This document shows, one piece after another, positions 1 to 7,519 of a stretch of DNA of 35,389 nucleotides. Each line of letters starts with the position of its first letter. The first letter of the stretch is position 1. The position numbers and the translations under genes were made by a program. The stretch is taken from the NCBI RefSeq assembly GCF_000414115.1, contig NZ_AOPZ01000537.1, positions 1 to 35,389 on the forward strand. Reading direction: 5' to 3'. The stretch comes from Streptomyces aurantiacus JA 4570 (lineage in GTDB: Bacteria > Actinomycetota > Actinomycetes > Streptomycetales > Streptomycetaceae). Under the pieces are notes generated by a model. The model did not search any database. It was not told where the DNA came from and saw nothing but the letters and a program-made list of their open reading frames with translations.

Positions 1-753
1 GGCGCGGTGGCCGCGTCCGTCGCGGCGGGGCTGTTCGTCGCCTCGCCGTTCGGCGGCGACTCGGCCGAGGCCGCGCCGTCGAAGGAGACGGTGGCGATGC
101 TGAAGGAGATCGCGGCGGCCGCGAAGCGCTCGCCCGCGCCGAAGGACGTCCGGGACGACCAGTTCACCTACATCAAGAGCAAGGTGAGCTACCGCTCCGA
201 CGAAGGGCAGGACCCCCTGCACCAGCGGGAGATCTGGCTCTCCGTGGACGGCAGGCACACGAGCCTCCTGCACGAGCCCGCGAACGGCCACAAGAACACG
301 CGCATGAAGCCGGAGCTGCCCCTGTTCGTGACCGACAGCAACTACCGCAACCTCCAGAAGCTGCCGACCGACCCGGTCAACATGCTCGACTGGCTGAACA
401 AGGTCGCCGACGAGGAGAACAACGGCAAGCCCTTCGTGGCCGTCGGCGACCTCACCCGCGAGGCCCTGATGCCGCCGGAGCAGGCCGCCGCCCTCTACCT
501 CGCCGCCGCGAAGATCCCCGGTGTGGAGCTGGTGGACGACGCGGTGGACGCGGCGGGGCGGCACGGGGTCGCCATCGCCTGGGAGGACGACGGCGCGCGC
601 CAGGAGTTGATCTTCGACAAGAAGACCAAGCAGTACCTGGGCGAGCGCACCGTCATGACCGAGGACAGGCCGTACGCCGAGAAGGGCGAGGTCACCGAGA
701 AGACCGCCGTCCTGGAGCGGAAGGTCGTCGACAGGGCGGGCGAACGCCCCTAG
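1..753 (+). CDS. CU044_5270-like envelope protein, 5' truncated
   Basis: The reading frame is open from the first base, so the true start lies upstream; the GTG at 7 is only the first possible start inside the window. The visible part begins with the end of a hydrophobic Ala/Val/Gly segment, which looks like a membrane anchor, followed by about 220 hydrophilic residues suited to an extracytoplasmic domain. The composition and the C-terminal part (an IAWEDDGARQELIFD stretch, then YLGERTV) resemble the actinobacterial CU044_5270 family. These anchored proteins are often encoded beside an ECF sigma factor, which would lie outside this window. No catalytic motif is visible and the function is unknown. 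I am confident it is a real gene and moderately confident of the family. Confidence 0.75.
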   Translation, partial: GAVAASVAAGLFVASPFGGDSAEAAPSKETVAMLKEIAAAAKRSPAPKDVRDDQFTYIKSKVSYRSDEGQDPLHQREIWLSVDGRHTSLLHEPANGHKNTRMKPELPLFVTDSNYRNLQKLPTDPVNMLDWLNKVADEENNGKPFVAVGDLTREALMPPEQAAALYLAAAKIPGVELVDDAVDAAGRHGVAIAWEDDGARQELIFDKKTKQYLGERTVMTEDRPYAEKGEVTEKTAVLERKVVDRAGERP

Positions 754-806
754 CGGATCCCTTCCGGGTACGTGACCTGGGGGACCGGGTGCGTGAGGCT
801 GGGCCC

Positions 807-1316
807 ATGAGCGATGCCAGGGACACCATCGAGTGGGGTACGAGCCGGACCGAGGGGGACACGCACACGCTCCACTGGGTGCTGCGGCTGCGGCACCCGG
901 TGGCCGAGGTGTGGGCGGCGGTGGCCACTCCGGAGGGACTCCCGGGGTGGCTCGCCGCCGCCGACGTGCTGGAGCCGCGCCTCGGCGGAGCCGTGACGCT
1001 GCGCTGGCTCAACCACGAGGACCCGGCCGCGGCCGCGCACTCCGGCCGCGTCACCGCCTGGGACCCGGACGTCGTCGCCGAGTACACCATCGACCTGCAC
1101 GGGCGGTGCCGCTTCCACCTGGAGCCGGCCGGCACCGGACGGTCGACGCTGCGTTTCACCAACGAGCTGGTCGGCGACGACTCGTTCCGGCGGGACTGCC
1201 TCGCGGGCTGGCACAACCACTTCGAGTTCCTGGTGGACGCGCTCGACGGCAGGCCGAAGGACTGGTCGACGTGGAGCCAGGACCGGTGGAGCGAACTGCG
1301 GCGGCAGTACGACTAG
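807..1316 (+). CDS. SRPBCC (AHSA1/START-like) domain protein
   Basis: A 169-residue protein starting at ATG 807; an in-frame GTG at 789 is an alternative start. The sequence has the usual plan of AHSA1-type SRPBCC proteins. An early strand is followed by PVAEVWAAVATPEGLPGWLAA (the W-x-A/x-T-P-E-x-L-x-x-W pattern), then strands ending in the LEPAGTGRSTLRFTNEL segment, and a C-terminal helix with GWHNHFEFLVDALDG. The fold forms a hydrophobic cavity for a small ligand. The ligand is not predictable here, and no DNA-binding or membrane segment is present. It stands alone, 53 bp after the preceding gene and convergent with the quinone oxidoreductase gene, only 22 bp away. Confidence 0.85.
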   Translation: MSDARDTIEWGTSRTEGDTHTLHWVLRLRHPVAEVWAAVATPEGLPGWLAAADVLEPRLGGAVTLRWLNHEDPAAAAHSGRVTAWDPDVVAEYTIDLHGRCRFHLEPAGTGRSTLRFTNELVGDDSFRRDCLAGWHNHFEFLVDALDGRPKDWSTWSQDRWSELRRQYD

Positions 1317-1338
1317 TTCGCGCCCTCGGGCCCGGGTG

Positions 1339-2313
1339 CTACGGGCTCACGCGCAGCAGCAGCTTGCCCGTCGTCGCCCGGCCGCCCATCAGCTCGTGCG
1401 CCTTTGCGGCCTCCTCCAGGGCGAATTCGGCGGTGACGGGCAGCGTCACGGTGCCGTCGGCCACCGCCCGGAAGGCACGCTCGGCGACCTCGCGCAGGAT
1501 CAGCGGGTCCGTCTGTGCCAGGGAGAGGATCGAGAAGCCGGTCACGGAGCGGGCGCCCGGGTACAGCTCGGCCTGTCCCACCTGCCACGGCTGCGCGGAG
1601 CTCGCGTTGCCGAAGGAGACGAGGCGGCCGAAGACGGCGAGCGCCTCCAGGCTCGCGCGGAAGGTGTCGCCGCCGACCGGGTCGAGGGCGAGGTCGACGC
1701 CCCGCCCGCCGGTGGCCGCGCGCGCCGCCGCCGCGAAGCCGTCGCCGACGAACACCTCGTCGTAGCCGTGCTTCCGCGCGTACTCCGCCTTCGCCGCGCT
1801 CGACACCACGCCGAACACCCTGGCCCCCGCCGCCTTCGCCAACTGCCCGGCCACGGTGCCGATGCCGCCCGCCGCGCCCTGCACCAGGACGGTCTCGCCC
1901 GCGCGCAGCCGCCCCGCCTCGTGCAGCAGGGCGTGGGCCGTGGGCAGGACGGTGGGGAGCGTGGCGCCGGTGCGCGGGTCCACGCCGGCCGGGAGCGGGA
2001 AGGTGGTCGTGGCCTCGGCCAGGGCCACCTCGGCGTAGGCGCCGCCCGCCGTCAGGGCGGCCACCTCCTGGCCCACGCGGAGCCCTTCGATGCCCGCGCC
2101 GGCCGCCCGGACCCGGCCGGACACCTCAAGCCCGGGCACGAACGGCAGCCCCGGCACGCGGTAGCCCTCGGCGCGGGCCTTGAGGTCGGCGAAGTTCACA
2201 CCGATGTACGCGACGTCGATGGCGACCTGGCCCGGCCCCGGCTCGGGGGCGTCGGTCTCGACGGCCTTGAGGACGTCGGGGCCGCCGAATTCGTGGAGCT
2301 GGACTGCGCGCAT
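1339..2313 (-). CDS. Zinc-independent quinone oxidoreductase (MDR superfamily)
   Basis: A 324-residue NAD(P)H-dependent quinone reductase of the medium-chain dehydrogenase/reductase superfamily. The start MRAVQLHEFGGPDVL is the standard N terminus of the QOR/CrtZ-like branch. The N-terminal GroES-like half lacks the zinc-ligand cysteines of alcohol dehydrogenases. The Rossmann half shows VLVQGAAGGIGTVAGQLAKAAGA as the nucleotide loop and DLALDPVGGDTF as a typical QOR motif. The likely reaction is reduction of quinones or enones in the cytoplasm. The gene is divergent from an ArsR-type repressor across a 104-bp gap full of GAACAC half-sites. Its own promoter (TTGCAG at 2395-2400, 18-bp spacer, TACAGT at 2371-2376, read on the minus strand) lies inside those sites, so repression by the ArsR protein is the likely control. 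Confidence 0.92.
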   Translation of the reverse strand: MRAVQLHEFGGPDVLKAVETDAPEPGPGQVAIDVAYIGVNFADLKARAEGYRVPGLPFVPGLEVSGRVRAAGAGIEGLRVGQEVAALTAGGAYAEVALAEATTTFPLPAGVDPRTGATLPTVLPTAHALLHEAGRLRAGETVLVQGAAGGIGTVAGQLAKAAGARVFGVVSSAAKAEYARKHGYDEVFVGDGFAAAARAATGGRGVDLALDPVGGDTFRASLEALAVFGRLVSFGNASSAQPWQVGQAELYPGARSVTGFSILSLAQTDPLILREVAERAFRAVADGTVTLPVTAEFALEEAAKAHELMGGRATTGKLLLRVSP

Positions 2314-2340
2314 GGCTGTCTCCCGGTGCTTGGCACTCGC

Positions 2341-2400
2341 TTGGTGTTCGATCCGCGTTGAACACTCGGGACTGTATGGTTTCCATCGAACACTCTGCAA
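2341..2400. promoter_or_regulatory. Divergent promoter with three GAACAC operator half-sites
   Basis: GTGTTCGAT at 2344-2352 faces ATCGAACAC at 2385-2393, a perfect 9-bp inverted repeat. A third half-site TTGAACAC at 2358-2365 makes a near-palindrome with the first, and TTGAACACTC (2358-2367) and TCGAACACTC (2386-2395) are direct repeats 28 bp apart. On the minus strand TTGCAG (2395-2400) and TACAGT (2371-2376) are an 18-bp-spaced -35/-10 pair for the oxidoreductase gene, overlapped by the half-sites. This suits autoregulated repression by the adjacent ArsR-like protein. Confidence 0.7.
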
Positions 2401-2417
2401 GTGCGGGAGGCGGGCGC

Positions 2418-2756
2418 ATGGCGCGAGAAGCGGGTCGAGGGGCGAGTCACCGTGCGGCGCCGGTGCACGCGCGGCTCGACGACGTCACCGTGCAGGAGGC
2501 GCTGGCGGCCCTCGCCGATCCCGTACGCCTCACGCTGGTCAGGGAGTTGGCGTCCTCGGACGACTGGACGCGGTCCTGCGGCAGCTTCGACGTACCCGTG
2601 GGAAAGCCCGCGCTCAGTCACCACTTCGCGGCGCTGCGGGCGGCGGGTCTTGTCGAGCAGCGCGACGAGGGCGCGCGGCGCGTGAACCGGCTGCGGCGCG
2701 AGGAGTTCGACGCGCGCTTTCCGGGGCTGCTCGCATTGGTGCTGCGCGGGGACTGA
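2418..2756 (+). CDS. ArsR-family winged-helix repressor
   Basis: Start chosen at ATG 2418, which has GGGAGG at 2404-2409 with 8-nt spacing; ATG 2376 and TTG 2358 in the same frame would lie inside the operator. This gives 112 residues, the usual ArsR length. The core VQEALAALADPVRLTLVREL is the first helix of the HTH_20 domain, and KPALSHHFAALRAAGLVEQR is the recognition helix with the turn to the wing. The wing follows in EGARRVNRLRREEF. No cysteine or histidine cluster typical of metal-sensing ArsR proteins is present, so it probably senses an organic ligand or redox signal. It is divergent from the quinone oxidoreductase, its likely target. Confidence 0.9.
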   Translation: MAREAGRGASHRAAPVHARLDDVTVQEALAALADPVRLTLVRELASSDDWTRSCGSFDVPVGKPALSHHFAALRAAGLVEQRDEGARRVNRLRREEFDARFPGLLALVLRGD

Positions 2757-2778
2757 CCCCTCCGGCGCCCGCGGGACC

Positions 2779-3663
2779 TCAGTCGACCGCGATCGCGTCC
2801 AACTGACCCCGCAGATACACGTGCGAGTCGGTGCCCCGCACATCCGTGCCCGGGTCGCACTCGTAGAAGTACACGAGCGACATCAGCTCCTCGGCGGGCG
2901 CGTCCGCCGGGGGCGGGAGCACGCGGTGGCGGCCCGAGCGCCAGCGGCCGCCCGTCCAACGCGCCATCAGGTCACCGATGTTGATGGTGAACGCGTCCGG
3001 GTCGTACGGCGCGTCCTGCCAGCCGTCGGCGTCCGTGAACACCTGGAGCCCGCCGCGGCCCGCCTGCCGGTCCAGGACCGTCACCGTGCCGAAGTCCGTG
3101 TGCGCGCCGATGCGGAACTGGCCCGGCCGCGGTTCGCCGAGGGCGTTCCGGGCCGGGTACCAGTTGATGTTGAAGCCCCAGGTGGGGTGGCCGGTGTGCC
3201 GGGTGAAGCGGTCCTCGGGTTCGCCGAGGACGACGGCGAGCAGTTCGAGGAGCTGGTCGGACAGCGTCCGCATCCGGGCGAGGTACGTCTCCACCGGGCG
3301 GCGCAGGCCCGGGGTCTCCCGCGGCCAGGTGTTGGGCCTGAACCACTCCGCGTCGACCGCGGCGTCTCCCGTCGGTTCGTCGGCGGCGAAGGAGAAGGAC
3401 TCCTTCAGGTCCGGCGGCGAGGGGGTGCCTTCGGCGTGGCCGCCGACCTTCGCGGCGTACGCCTCCTTGGCGGCGGGCGGGAGCCGGAAGAAGGTGTGCG
3501 CCTCGTGGCGGATGGCTGTCCGCAGGGCGGGGTCCACTCCGTGGCCGGTGACCAGCAGGAAGCCTGCCGTGCGCAGGCCGTTGTCCACGGCGGTGGCGAT
3601 CTCGGCGCGGGCGCCGGGGGTGCCTGAGCGCCAGGCGCGCAGGTCGACGCTGGGGATCGTCAT
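2779..3663 (-). CDS. Isopenicillin N synthase-like 2OG-Fe(II) oxygenase
   Basis: A 294-residue protein starting MTIPSVDLRAW. Residues 1-90 form the DIOX_N region, with the GFLLVTGHGV motif at 34-43. Residues around 160-270 form the double-stranded beta-helix. The iron ligands are visible as H188 and D190 (GAHTDFGT) and H246 (SGRHRVLPP). At the place of the usual R-x-S motif, which binds the 2-oxoglutarate carboxylate, the sequence reads ELMSLVYF, so the Arg appears to be Leu. The protein ends at residue 294 without a tail. The family name does not imply beta-lactam synthesis: no ACV synthetase or acyltransferase partner is nearby. The gene stands alone, convergent with the ArsR gene. Confidence 0.9.
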   Translation of the reverse strand: MTIPSVDLRAWRSGTPGARAEIATAVDNGLRTAGFLLVTGHGVDPALRTAIRHEAHTFFRLPPAAKEAYAAKVGGHAEGTPSPPDLKESFSFAADEPTGDAAVDAEWFRPNTWPRETPGLRRPVETYLARMRTLSDQLLELLAVVLGEPEDRFTRHTGHPTWGFNINWYPARNALGEPRPGQFRIGAHTDFGTVTVLDRQAGRGGLQVFTDADGWQDAPYDPDAFTINIGDLMARWTGGRWRSGRHRVLPPPADAPAEELMSLVYFYECDPGTDVRGTDSHVYLRGQLDAIAVD

Positions 3664-3713
3664 GCCTTCATGTTGCCCTCGTGGGACGCCCCAGTCCCGC
3701 CCCTTCTCCGAAA

Positions 3714-3813
3714 CCAGGGGCCGCGCCCCTGGACCCCGCCCGATCGCCGCTCCGCGGCTCGTCCTCAAACGCCGGAAGCGCCGACAAGGCGGGGGAGAGG
3801 GGGCGCAGCCCCC
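3714..3813. terminator. Two GC-rich hairpins downstream of the PLDc_N gene
   Basis: The stretch holds CCAGGGGCCGCGCCCCTGG at 3714-3732 (7-bp arms) and GGGGGCGCAGCCCCC at 3799-3813. It lies just past the stop codon of the minus-strand PLDc_N gene, where a terminator is expected. There is no U-tract, which is usual for Streptomyces terminators. Confidence 0.5.
3757..3776 (-). repeat. Dispersed intergenic repeat, inverted copy
   Basis: GCTCGTCCTCAAACGCCGGA is the reverse complement of the core found at 24861-24884 and 32434-32506. It is a familiar kind of dispersed Streptomyces intergenic element, usually next to 3' ends of genes. This copy lies among the hairpins between the oxygenase and PLDc_N genes. 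Confidence 0.75.
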
Positions 3814-3829
3814 ATGGTGGGGGCCGGGG

Positions 3830-4132
3830 TCAGGGCTCGTCGCGCGGGTCGCGGTCCTTCTCGAGGCCCTTGAGGAAGTCGGGGTTGTCGTCGGGGGCGA
3901 CCCAGCCACCCCGACGGGAGCTGCCGCCCCCCGCCCGCCCGGACGCAGTCCGTTTCTTGCCGGTGACGAACCAGGCGATCGGCCCGAGCAGCACCTCGCC
4001 GAAGAGGAGCACGATGATGACCCACGCCACCTTCGGCAGGTGGCGCACTTCCTTCTCCGGTGTGTTCAGGACGTCGATGAAGGCGTAGATCCACACGGCC
4101 AGGACCAGCAGGAACGGCAGATACCTGAGCAT
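3830..4132 (-). CDS. PLDc_N-type small membrane protein
   Basis: A 100-residue protein starting at ATG 4132; an upstream in-frame ATG at 4222 would overlap the start of the next gene. It has two hydrophobic helices (about residues 4-22 and 35-57) separated by a short loop with TPEKEVRHLPKVAW. This is the phospholipase D-nuclease N-terminal (PLDc_N) pattern, without any nuclease domain. A Ser/Gly/Arg-rich cytoplasmic tail follows and ends in PDDNPDFLKGLEKD; such PLDc_N proteins of actinobacteria commonly end in a DDDPEFL-type motif. Function is unknown. It is divergent from mqnL, with 88 bp between the starts. Confidence 0.85.
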   Translation of the reverse strand: MLRYLPFLLVLAVWIYAFIDVLNTPEKEVRHLPKVAWVIIVLLFGEVLLGPIAWFVTGKKRTASGRAGGGSSRRGGWVAPDDNPDFLKGLEKDRDPRDEP

Positions 4133-4220
4133 GCGCTGGAGTTCCCCCAAGGAGCGGAGTGCGGGCGCCGGGCGCACCCGGTGACGGGGCCAGGGTAGCC
4201 GGTGACCGATACTTGACCGC

Positions 4221-5672
4221 ATGGCTTATGACGATCTCCGCTCTCTGCTCCGGGCCCTGGAGCGCGAGGGCGATCTCAAGCGCATCAAGGCCGAGGTCAA
4301 CCCGTATCTGGAGGTCGGCGAGATCGTCGACCGCGTACAGAAGGCGGGCGGCCCGGCGCTGCTGTTCGAGAACGTCAAGGGCAGCGACATGCCGCTCGCG
4401 ATGAACGTGTTCGGCACGGACCGGCGGCTGCTCAAGGCCCTCGGCCTGAAGTCGTACGGCGAGATCAGCGAGAAGATCGGCGGGCTCCTCAAGCCCGAGC
4501 TGCCGCACGGGTTCGTCGGGGTGCGCGAGGCGTTCGGCAAGCTCGGCGCGATGGCGCACGTACCGCCGAAGAAGGTGAAGGACGCCCCCGTGCAGGAGGT
4601 CGTGCTCACCGGCGACGACGTGGACCTGGACCGGCTGCCCGCGCTGTTCACCTGGCCCAAGGACGGCGGCTCCTTCTTCAACCTGGGGCTCACGCACACC
4701 AAGGACCCGGAGAGCGGTGTCCGCAACCTCGGGCTCTACCGCCTCCAGCGCCACGACAAGCGCACCATCGGCATGCACTGGCAGATCCACAAGGACAGCC
4801 GGAACCACTACCAGGTCGCGGCGAGGAGGGGCGAGCGGCTTCCGGTCGCGATCGCCTTCGGGTGTCCGCCCGCCGTGACGTACGCGTCCACCGCCCCGCT
4901 GCCCGGCGACATCGACGAGTACCTCTTCGCGGGCTTCCTCCAGGGCAAGCGGATCGAGATGGTCGACTGCAAGACGGTGCCGTTGCAGGTCCCGGCCCAG
5001 GCGGAGGTCGTCATCGAAGGGTGGCTGGAGCCCGGCGAGATGCTGCCCGAGGGGCCCTTCGGCGACCACACCGGTTTCTACACGCCGCAGGAGCCCTTCC
5101 CCGCGCTGACCATCGACTGCGTGACGATGCGCAAGCGGCCGCTGCTCCAGTCGATCGTCGTGGGGCGGCCGCCGACGGAGGACGGGCCGCTGGGCCGGGC
5201 GACGGAGCGGTTCTTCCTCCCGCTGCTCAAGATCATCGTGCCGGACATCGTGGACTACCACCTGCCCGAGGCGGGCGGCTTCCACAACTGCGCGATCGTC
5301 GCGATCGACAAGAAGTACCCCAAACACGCGCAGAAGGTCATGCACGCCATCTGGGGCGCGCACATGATGTCCCTGACCAAGCTGATCGTGGTCGTGGACT
5401 CCGATTGCGATGTGCACGATCTGCACGAGGTGGCCTGGCGCGCGCTCGGCAACACCGACTACGGCCGTGACCTCACCGTCGTCGAGGGACCCGTCGACCA
5501 CCTCGACCACGCCTCGTACCAGCAGTTCTGGGGCGGCAAGGCGGGCATCGACGCGACGAAGAAGCTGCCCGAGGAGGGCTACACCCGGGACGGGGGCTGG
5601 CCCGACATGGTCGAGTCCGACCCGGACACGGCGGCGAAAGTCGACCGCCGCTGGAGGGAGTACGGCCTGTGA
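4221..5672 (+). CDS. mqnL: Menaquinone-pathway UbiD-family decarboxylase
   Basis: A 483-residue prenylated-FMN-dependent decarboxylase. The UbiD signature is clear: NLGLYRLQRHDKRTIGMHWQ at 169-188 carries the substrate and prFMN-binding Arg/His/Gln residues. EGPFGDHTGFYT at 277-288 carries the conserved acidic residues of the catalytic E-R-E set. In actinobacteria, which lack ubiquinone, the UbiD/UbiA/UbiX trio beside mqn genes belongs to the futalosine menaquinone pathway, where MqnL would remove the carboxylate from the prenylated naphthoate ring. The next gene overlaps its stop by four bases (GTGA at 5669-5672), so the two are translationally coupled. The hexamer GATACT sits 7 nt before the ATG and no Shine-Dalgarno sequence is seen, so the mRNA may be leaderless. 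Confidence 0.93.
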   Translation: MAYDDLRSLLRALEREGDLKRIKAEVNPYLEVGEIVDRVQKAGGPALLFENVKGSDMPLAMNVFGTDRRLLKALGLKSYGEISEKIGGLLKPELPHGFVGVREAFGKLGAMAHVPPKKVKDAPVQEVVLTGDDVDLDRLPALFTWPKDGGSFFNLGLTHTKDPESGVRNLGLYRLQRHDKRTIGMHWQIHKDSRNHYQVAARRGERLPVAIAFGCPPAVTYASTAPLPGDIDEYLFAGFLQGKRIEMVDCKTVPLQVPAQAEVVIEGWLEPGEMLPEGPFGDHTGFYTPQEPFPALTIDCVTMRKRPLLQSIVVGRPPTEDGPLGRATERFFLPLLKIIVPDIVDYHLPEAGGFHNCAIVAIDKKYPKHAQKVMHAIWGAHMMSLTKLIVVVDSDCDVHDLHEVAWRALGNTDYGRDLTVVEGPVDHLDHASYQQFWGGKAGIDATKKLPEEGYTRDGGWPDMVESDPDTAAKVDRRWREYGL

Positions 5673-6574
5673 GTTCCGCTTCCGCCGCACTGCCGCAGCA
5701 GCCCGGCCGCACCAAAGCCTTCCTGCGCCTGGTCATGATCGAGCACTCGGTCTTCGCGCTGCCCTTCGCCTACATCGCCGCCCTGACCGCGATGTTCCAG
5801 TGGGACAAGAACATCCACTGGGGCCGGCTGCTGCTCGTCACGATCTGCATGGTCGGTCTGCGTACGTTCGCCATGGCCGCGAACCGGATCATCGACCGCG
5901 AGATCGACGCCCGTAACCCCAGGACCGCGCACCGCGAACTGGTCACGGGCGCCGTGTCCGTGAAGTCCGCCTGGACCGGCGCGCTGATCGCGGTCGTCGT
6001 GTTCCTGGGCTCCGCCGCGCTGCTCAACCCGCTGTGCCTGGCCCTCGCGCCGGTCGCGGTGATCCCGATGGTCGTCTATCCGTACGGCAAGCGGTTCACG
6101 AACTTCCCGCAGGCGATCCTGGGCCTCGCCCAGGCCATCGGGCCGATCGGCGCCTGGCTCGCGATCACCGGCGAGTGGTCGTGGACGGCCGTGATCCTGG
6201 GCCTCGCGGTGGGCGTGTGGATCGGCGGCTTCGACCTGATCTACGCCTGCCAGGACGTGGAGACCGACCGGGAGGTCGGCGTGCTCTCGGTGCCGGCGCG
6301 GTTCGGCATCCCGGCCGCCATCTGGGGCGCGCGCGGCTGCCACCTGGTGACCACGGCGCTGTTCGCCTGGTACGCCGCGGAGACCGGCGCGGGCGCGTTC
6401 CTCTGGCTCGGCCTCGCGATCGTCGCCGGCGCGTTCGTCTACGAGCACTCCATCGTGAAGCCGCACGACCTCTCGCGGCTCAACCGGGCCTTCTTCCAGG
6501 TCAACGGCTTCATCGGCATCGCGCTGTTCGTCTGCGCGCTGCTCGATCTGCTGGTGCGCGGGCTGACCGTCTAG
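5669..6574 (+). CDS. mqnP: UbiA-family prenyltransferase of menaquinone synthesis
   Basis: A 301-residue polytopic membrane protein. Both Asp-rich motifs of UbiA prenyltransferases are present: NRIIDREID at 72-80 (N72, D76, D80) and DLIYACQDVETD at 189-200 (D189, D196, D200). These bind Mg-diphosphate of the polyprenyl donor. Eight to nine hydrophobic helices follow the family plan. The likely substrate is dihydroxy-6-naphthoate, the ring product of the futalosine route, because it lies between the mqnL and mqnM genes and the mqnE gene is close. The start is the GTG at 5669, overlapping the mqnL stop. Confidence 0.92.
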   Translation: MSSASAALPQQPGRTKAFLRLVMIEHSVFALPFAYIAALTAMFQWDKNIHWGRLLLVTICMVGLRTFAMAANRIIDREIDARNPRTAHRELVTGAVSVKSAWTGALIAVVVFLGSAALLNPLCLALAPVAVIPMVVYPYGKRFTNFPQAILGLAQAIGPIGAWLAITGEWSWTAVILGLAVGVWIGGFDLIYACQDVETDREVGVLSVPARFGIPAAIWGARGCHLVTTALFAWYAAETGAGAFLWLGLAIVAGAFVYEHSIVKPHDLSRLNRAFFQVNGFIGIALFVCALLDLLVRGLTV

Positions 6575-6577
6575 GCT
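6572..6577 (+). promoter_or_regulatory. Possible internal leaderless promoter for mqnM
   Basis: TAGGCT overlaps the mqnP stop codon and ends 6 nt before the GTG start of mqnM, which has no Shine-Dalgarno sequence. This spacing is what a -10 box of a leaderless transcript would show. No good -35 is visible, so the call is weak. Confidence 0.35.
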
Positions 6578-6583
6578 CAGGGC

Positions 6584-7255
6584 GTGAAGCCAGGAGATAC
6601 GCAGCGTAAGCCTTGGATCGTGGGGGTGTCCGGCGCCTCGGGGACCCCGTATGCCGCAGCGGTGCTGCGTGCGCTGCTCGCGGCCGGGGAGAGCGTGGAC
6701 CTGGTGGTCTCGCGGGCCTCGCGGCTGACGATCCTCGACGAGACGGGCATCGCCTTCCGGGACGCGCACTGGCAGGAGGACCTGCGGGAGTGGCTGGCCC
6801 GCGGCGCCGACGGGAAGCCGGGGACCTTCGAGGTGCCGGTGGACGACGTGCGGTACTGGGCCGCCGGGGATCTGGCGGCGGGGCCCTCGTCGGGGTCGTA
6901 CGCGGCCAAGGGGATGCTGATCGTGCCCGCGTCCACGGCGTGCGTGGCCGGGGTCGCGCTCGGCCTTTCGAAGGATCTGCTGCAGCGCTCGGCGAGCGTG
7001 ACGCTCAAGGAGAGCCGGCGTCTCGTCGTCTGCGTACGGGAGACACCGCTGAACGGGCAGACGCTGAAGCACCTGGTGAGCCTGGACGAGGCGGGCGCGG
7101 TCGTGCTGCCCGCCTCTCCGGCGTTCTACGCGGGGGCGACGCACATCCAGGATCTGGTGGACTTCGTCGCGGGGCGGGCCCTTGACGCGGCAGGGGTGCC
7201 GCACGAGCTGTACCGCCGGTGGAAGGGGGAGCTCGGAAGCTCCCGCGAGGGTTAG
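6584..7255 (+). CDS. mqnM: UbiX-family flavin prenyltransferase
   Basis: A 223-residue protein starting at GTG 6584, 9 bp after mqnP. The FMN-binding signature VGVSGASGTPYAAAVLRAL lies at about 13-31. The central VPASTACVAGVALGLSKDLLQRSASV and the following VVCVRETPLNGQTLKHL motif are characteristic of UbiX/Pad1 flavin prenyltransferases. These join dimethylallyl phosphate to FMN to make the prFMN cofactor, here presumably for MqnL. It is larger than E. coli UbiX (189 residues) because of an insert around residues 60-100. A hairpin lies just before the stop codon, and the stop overlaps that of the opposing 42-residue gene by two bases. Confidence 0.92.
   Translation: MKPGDTQRKPWIVGVSGASGTPYAAAVLRALLAAGESVDLVVSRASRLTILDETGIAFRDAHWQEDLREWLARGADGKPGTFEVPVDDVRYWAAGDLAAGPSSGSYAAKGMLIVPASTACVAGVALGLSKDLLQRSASVTLKESRRLVVCVRETPLNGQTLKHLVSLDEAGAVVLPASPAFYAGATHIQDLVDFVAGRALDAAGVPHELYRRWKGELGSSREG
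7227..7244. terminator. Hairpin between convergent mqnM and small gene
   Basis: GGGAGCT (7227-7233), loop CGGA, AGCTCCC (7238-7244): a perfect 7-bp stem with a tetraloop. It lies inside the last codons of mqnM, where the convergent gene also ends. It may act as a bidirectional terminator. Confidence 0.45.
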
Positions 7256-7380
7256 CGCTTCTTCGCGGCGCGCTGCTTCTTGGCCCTGCGCGCGGCGTCG
7301 GCGGACTGATGGACACGCGAGCGGTTGGCCAGATCCTGCAGCTCGCGCATGCGGGCGTAGGCCATCTCGATCGTGTACAC
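7252..7380 (-). CDS. Small basic conserved-type protein, 42 residues
   Basis: Start chosen at GTG 7380, which has AGGAG 8 nt upstream on the minus strand; this gives VYTIEMAYARMRELQDLANR followed by a strongly basic tail ending KKQRAAKKR. Upstream in-frame ATG codons reach into the lrp promoter and lack a ribosome site. The N-terminal part is likely an amphipathic helix, and the Lys/Arg tail suggests nucleic-acid or ribosome contact, but no family can be assigned. The TAA stop overlaps the mqnM TAG. The good ribosome site and normal codon use argue that it is real. It is divergent from lrp and may share its control region. Confidence 0.6.
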   Translation of the reverse strand: MYTIEMAYARMRELQDLANRSRVHQSADAARRAKKQRAAKKR

Positions 7381-7442
7381 GGGGAACACTCCTGAAGAAA
7401 TCGAAGGATCGTCGTTGATCGGCTGAGATTCCGAAAGATTCA

Positions 7443-7483
7443 CAGGGTTTGAACCCTGCAACGCCTTAGATTCTACACGTAGA
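7443..7483. promoter_or_regulatory. Palindromes in the divergent lrp promoter region
   Basis: CAGGGTTTGAACCCTG at 7443-7458 has perfect 7-bp arms, and TCTACACGTAGA at 7472-7483 has perfect 5-bp arms. They lie about 40-75 bp upstream of the lrp start, in the AT-richer gap between the divergent small gene and lrp. TAGATT (7467-7472) and TAGACT (7480-7485) are possible -10 boxes. Autoregulatory binding by the Lrp-type protein is a reasonable inference. Confidence 0.5.
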
Positions 7484-7519
7484 CTCAGGAAAACGCTAAA
7501 TAATGAAAGGCTCAGACCT

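Noticed and set aside
1336..2361. Many long antisense frames opposite real genes, such as this one over the quinone oxidoreductase
   Set aside because: They have the Arg/Ala/Gly/Pro-rich composition of shadow frames in high-GC DNA and no recognisable domain.
2779..3663. Beta-lactam biosynthesis gene, suggested by the isopenicillin N synthase fold and a C45 (penicillin acyltransferase-like) protein in the same window
   Set aside because: The two genes are 22 kb apart, on different strands, and no ACV synthetase, epimerase or resistance gene is present. Both families are widespread outside beta-lactam pathways.
4221..7255. Ubiquinone biosynthesis cluster, suggested by UbiD, UbiA and UbiX homologues
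   Set aside because: Actinobacteria use menaquinone; mqnE follows in the same direction and mqnA is in the same window, so the trio belongs to the futalosine pathway.
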